From assembly GCA_013697015.1 (NCBI GenBank), contig JACCXL010000090.1, forward strand, positions 1-7,327: DNA of 7,327 bases. The letters are read 5' to 3'. Below the pieces are notes generated by a model. It was not told the DNA's origin. It worked only from the letters and a program-made list of their open reading frames with translations, and did no database searches. Source of the DNA: Chthoniobacterales bacterium (GTDB lineage Bacteria > Verrucomicrobiota > Verrucomicrobiia > Chthoniobacterales > UBA10450). This document shows, piece by piece, positions 5,264-7,327 of the stretch. The stretch's first letter is position 1, and each line of letters starts with the position of its first letter. The translations under genes and the position numbers were made by a program.

Positions 5264-6043
5264 TTAAGGGATCGGTTCCTTCCTCCTAAAGGAGAGCGAA
5301 GCCTGCTGGGTGGCACTCCTGTGTCGAAGCGTGGCACGGCTAAGGCAGGCGCTCAAAGAGTCGAGAGGAAAAGAAAATTTTCGTACCTGCCAGACAATCG
5401 CGTGGCCGTTACCGACTTTGTCGTCGGTCTGCTGAAAGGCGATTTCTTCGAGCCTCGCCCGGAAATGCGAGCGATTGAACCAGGAGCCTATCTGGTGCAG
5501 CAAATCAGGCGAAAAGACCGTATAATGACTCCGCGCCGGCCCTCCCATTTCGGGAATACGATCCTCATAGACAGTTTTCTTGCGATAGTGATGCAGGAGT
5601 TCGCCGAGCGAGGTTAACGGTCGCTCCCTGTCAGCCGGGTCGGCATCTCGCTTCGGGACGATGGCAAAAATGAATCCGTTCGGCCTAACCACCCGCACCC
5701 ATTCCTCAGCCGCAGCCAAAGGATTCGGCAGGTGTTCCCAAACGTGGGAATGCAATACAAAATCGGTGCTGCTGTCGGCGACTGGAATGCTTGCGGCGTC
5801 ACCGGGTAGATCGATTTGCGCGATACGGCCGCAGTTCTCCAGTTGCATCTGTTTAAAAAACTCGTGGTCGTGAGCGTCCATCTTTGGCGTGAGACCCACA
5901 GCTCGCGTTTTTAAGCCAAACGGATTGTGGGCAGCGGGCCCAATTTCAAGCCCGGCGAGACCATCCAGAATTTTGTGCGCGAGCGAGGATTCCGGAAAAG
6001 TAATGCCCTTGTTTGTCTTGGGGATGGAAGCTTCTGTGGCCAT
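5264..6043 (-). CDS. Class I SAM-dependent methyltransferase with an atypical C-terminal tail
   Basis: This encodes a 259-residue cytoplasmic protein with a Rossmann-type methyltransferase fold of the Methyltransf_11 kind. Motif I is GLEIGPAAHNPF (31-42), binding S-adenosylmethionine. An acidic post-I region follows (QIDLPGDAASIPVAD, 76-90). Next come motif II/III, DSSTDFVLHSHVWEHLPNP (90-108), and the strand after VRPNGFIFAIVPKR (119-132). The sequence DRERPLTSLGELLHHY (138-153) also occurs in LEIGP-type methyltransferases often found near surface-glycan genes. The substrate cannot be told from sequence, and no glycan genes are adjacent. The natural domain appears to end near GHAIVWQVRK (213-222). 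Residues 223-259 are Ser/Arg/Gln-rich and unlike the family, and seem to be encoded by adjoining repeat-like DNA. ATG 6043 is the only good start but lacks a clear Shine-Dalgarno. It is convergent with tRNA-Val and divergent from the propeller gene. Confidence 0.85.
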   Translation of the reverse strand: MATEASIPKTNKGITFPESSLAHKILDGLAGLEIGPAAHNPFGLKTRAVGLTPKMDAHDHEFFKQMQLENCGRIAQIDLPGDAASIPVADSSTDFVLHSHVWEHLPNPLAAAEEWVRVVRPNGFIFAIVPKRDADPADRERPLTSLGELLHHYRKKTVYEDRIPEMGGPARSHYTVFSPDLLHQIGSWFNRSHFRARLEEIAFQQTDDKVGNGHAIVWQVRKFSFPLDSLSACLSRATLRHRSATQQASLSFRRKEPIP

Positions 6044-6178
6044 GCGCGAGCGGGATCTTGGTATTTAACCGGAGAACTTCCAGTTGCCGCCGCGGAAAGA
6101 AGGTTCAAGTCCCACGTTCAATTGTAAATGGCTGAATGATCTGGTCAATCGTTGCGGGATCAAAACCGAGGATGCATA
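6044..6178. other. Divergent intergenic region, methyltransferase / propeller gene
   Basis: These 135 bp hold the 5' ends of two divergent genes. A second copy of TGGTATTTAA lies at 6059-6068; the first (5258-5267) sits at the other end of the methyltransferase gene. A tRNA T-arm-like string (GGTTCAAGTCC, 6102-6112) is present but no cloverleaf forms. No convincing promoter pair is visible. Confidence 0.5.
6168..6172 (+). promoter_or_regulatory. Shine-Dalgarno deciding the start of the propeller gene
   Basis: GAGGA lies 6 nt upstream of ATG 6179, an ideal spacing. The alternative in-frame starts ATG 6233 and ATG 6236 have no purine-rich motif upstream, so 6179 is preferred even though it gives a long signal-peptide n-region. 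Confidence 0.6.
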
Positions 6179-7327
6179 ATGACTCGGACGAAGAGCGCGA
6201 GACAATTGCGGCGATCTGAATATCCTACCGCGATGATGCCGTCGTTGCGCTTGTCTTCATTCTTCCACACCTCGCTGCTTGTTCTCCCGGGTTTACTCTT
6301 CGCTCAAAACCTCGCCTTGCCGCGTCCATCCCCTGCCATGCAACAGGCGGCAGCATCGGCTTCATCAGCCGCCCCAGCCCCAAGCGCGACGCCGCAGCCA
6401 ACAGGGCCCCAGCTGACGGAGATTCTGTTTAAGAACCTTAAGGTCCGCGGCATCGGCCCCGCTGTGATGGGCGGCCGCGTTTCAGAAATTGCGATCGATC
6501 CCCGCAATCCGTTCATTTTCTACGTCGGTCTCGCGACCGGTGGTTTGTTTAAGTCCAATGACAACGGCGTTTCCTTCGATCCAATCTTCGACAAAGAGGC
6601 TGTGCAATCGATCGGCGCGGTGTCCGTGGCACCTTCCGATTCCGATGTAGTCTGGGTCGGCACCGGCGAGGCCAATGATCGAAATTCCTCGGAATGGGGC
6701 AACGGCGTTTATCGTTCCAGCGACGGTGGCGCTACCTGGCAGCAGGTCGGATTGAAAGAGAGTCGGACCATCGCGCGCATTGTCGTGCACCCCGCGAAAC
6801 CCGAAGTCGCATACGTCGCTGCGACCGGCCACCTTTGGAAGGACGGCGGCGAGCGTGGCCTCTACAAGACGACTGATGCGGGCAAAACGTGGAAGCTCGT
6901 CCTGCAAGCTCAGGACCCGGCGGCGGCGCGGACCGGTTGCGGTGACGTCGTCCTCGATCCCGCCAATCCGGAGACCGTCTATGCCACACTCTACGCGCGG
7001 CAAAGAACTCCCTGGAGCTTTACCTATGGCGTTGGCGCGACCGGCGGCGACGATGTCGGCGGTATTTTCAAGAGCACAGACGGCGGCGCGAGCTGGAGGA
7101 AACTGAGCGGCGGACTTCCGGGACAGACGGGCCGGATCGGCCTCGCGATTTCAGCCGCGAATCCGCGCATTGTGATGGCGGTGGTGCAAAGCGACGAAAA
7201 CGGCGCGAGCGACATCAGCGACCTCCACAGCCGGCGCGGTGGCGTTTTTCGCTCCGAGGACGGCGGAGAAAAATGGATTCGAACGAGTTCGATAAACCCG
7301 CGCTCCTTTTATTTTAGCCAGATCCGG
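6179..7327 (+). CDS. Secreted BNR/Asp-box (VPS10/sortilin-like) beta-propeller protein, 3' end off window (partial)
   Basis: 383 residues are visible before the frame leaves the right edge. Residues 1-43 are a signal peptide with a basic n-region (TRTKSARQLRR) and a hydrophobic core (TSLLVLPGLLFA), with likely cleavage before Gln-Asn. An Ala/Pro/Ser linker (about 44-77) follows. The propeller begins around LFKNLKVRGIGPAVMGGRV. Asp-box motifs S-x-D-x-G-x-x-W/F are seen at 126-133 (SNDNGVSF), 180-187 (SSDGGATW), 231-238 (TTDAGKTW), 299-306 (STDGGASW) and 359-366 (SEDGGEKW). Between them lie the usual IAIDPRNP/VYVA blade strands. This pattern matches the large (often ~1000-residue) secreted VPS10/BNR-repeat proteins found in Acidobacteria, Verrucomicrobia and Bacteroidetes. 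The fold is clear but the function is not: sialidase activity is not implied, since the catalytic residues of sialidases are not seen. The protein is probably periplasmic or secreted. Confidence 0.9.
   Translation, partial: MTRTKSARQLRRSEYPTAMMPSLRLSSFFHTSLLVLPGLLFAQNLALPRPSPAMQQAAASASSAAPAPSATPQPTGPQLTEILFKNLKVRGIGPAVMGGRVSEIAIDPRNPFIFYVGLATGGLFKSNDNGVSFDPIFDKEAVQSIGAVSVAPSDSDVVWVGTGEANDRNSSEWGNGVYRSSDGGATWQQVGLKESRTIARIVVHPAKPEVAYVAATGHLWKDGGERGLYKTTDAGKTWKLVLQAQDPAAARTGCGDVVLDPANPETVYATLYARQRTPWSFTYGVGATGGDDVGGIFKSTDGGASWRKLSGGLPGQTGRIGLAISAANPRIVMAVVQSDENGASDISDLHSRRGGVFRSEDGGEKWIRTSSINPRSFYFSQIR

Noticed and set aside
5071..5617. Open frames on both strands over tRNA-Val and the palindromes (5071-5337 minus, 5183-5617 plus)
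   Set aside because: The minus frame is a translation of the tRNA and hairpins. The plus frame is antisense to the methyltransferase.
6048..6122. Possible tRNA gene or remnant suggested by GGTTCAAGTCC
   Set aside because: The T stem has two mismatches next to the loop, and no D arm, anticodon arm or matching acceptor stem can be formed.
5065..6122. Integrative element using tRNA-Val as attachment site
   Set aside because: No integrase is present and no second copy of the tRNA 3' end occurs in the window.
6172..6219. 15-codon leader frame starting at ATG 6172
   Set aside because: It overlaps the Shine-Dalgarno and start of the propeller gene. Its composition gives no support and it has no ribosome binding site of its own.

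Overview
The window looks like a chromosomal segment of a GC-rich, Gram-negative soil-type bacterium. The best guess is a Verrucomicrobiota member (Chthoniobacterales or 'Spartobacteria'-like). The reasons are inferential: a secreted beta-repeat protein with 28-residue STAGSGTF-type units, a VPS10/BNR-type secreted propeller protein, a small basic 'KARWA' repeat protein, an encapsulated-ferritin-like protein, and palindrome-rich intergenic DNA. No marker gene settles the phylum.

Layout. (1) Positions 1-995, minus strand: the 5' part of a secreted repeat protein. It has a signal peptide and an array of 28-residue units spaced exactly 84 bp, and it runs off the left edge. (2) 996-1371: divergent intergenic region. 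(3) 1372-3971, plus strand: purF and purM, two enzymes of de novo purine synthesis. PurF makes phosphoribosylamine from PRPP and glutamine, and PurM closes the imidazole ring to give AIR. They are 59 bp apart and probably co-transcribed. (4) 3972-4313: non-coding stretch with a GC-rich hairpin, a pair of 8-bp direct repeats 21 bp apart, a weak promoter-like site and a GAAA-capped hairpin. (5) 4314-5021, plus strand: a small very basic repeat protein, then 30 bp later a ferritin-like protein that matches the EncFtn active-site pattern residue for residue. No encapsulin shell gene is next to it. (6) 5065-5136: tRNA-Val(UAC). (7) 5137-5263: cluster of perfect palindromes. (8) 5264-6043, minus strand: class I SAM methyltransferase whose last ~37 residues look unrelated to the rest of the domain. 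(9) 6179 to the right edge, plus strand: the N-terminal part of a secreted BNR/Asp-box (VPS10-like) beta-propeller protein.

The purine genes form one functional unit. The basic protein and the EncFtn-like gene form a second likely transcription unit, possibly extending to the tRNA. The methyltransferase and the two secreted proteins are independent neighbours. The most unusual item is the encapsulin-less EncFtn-like gene paired with a DNA-binding-like basic protein.
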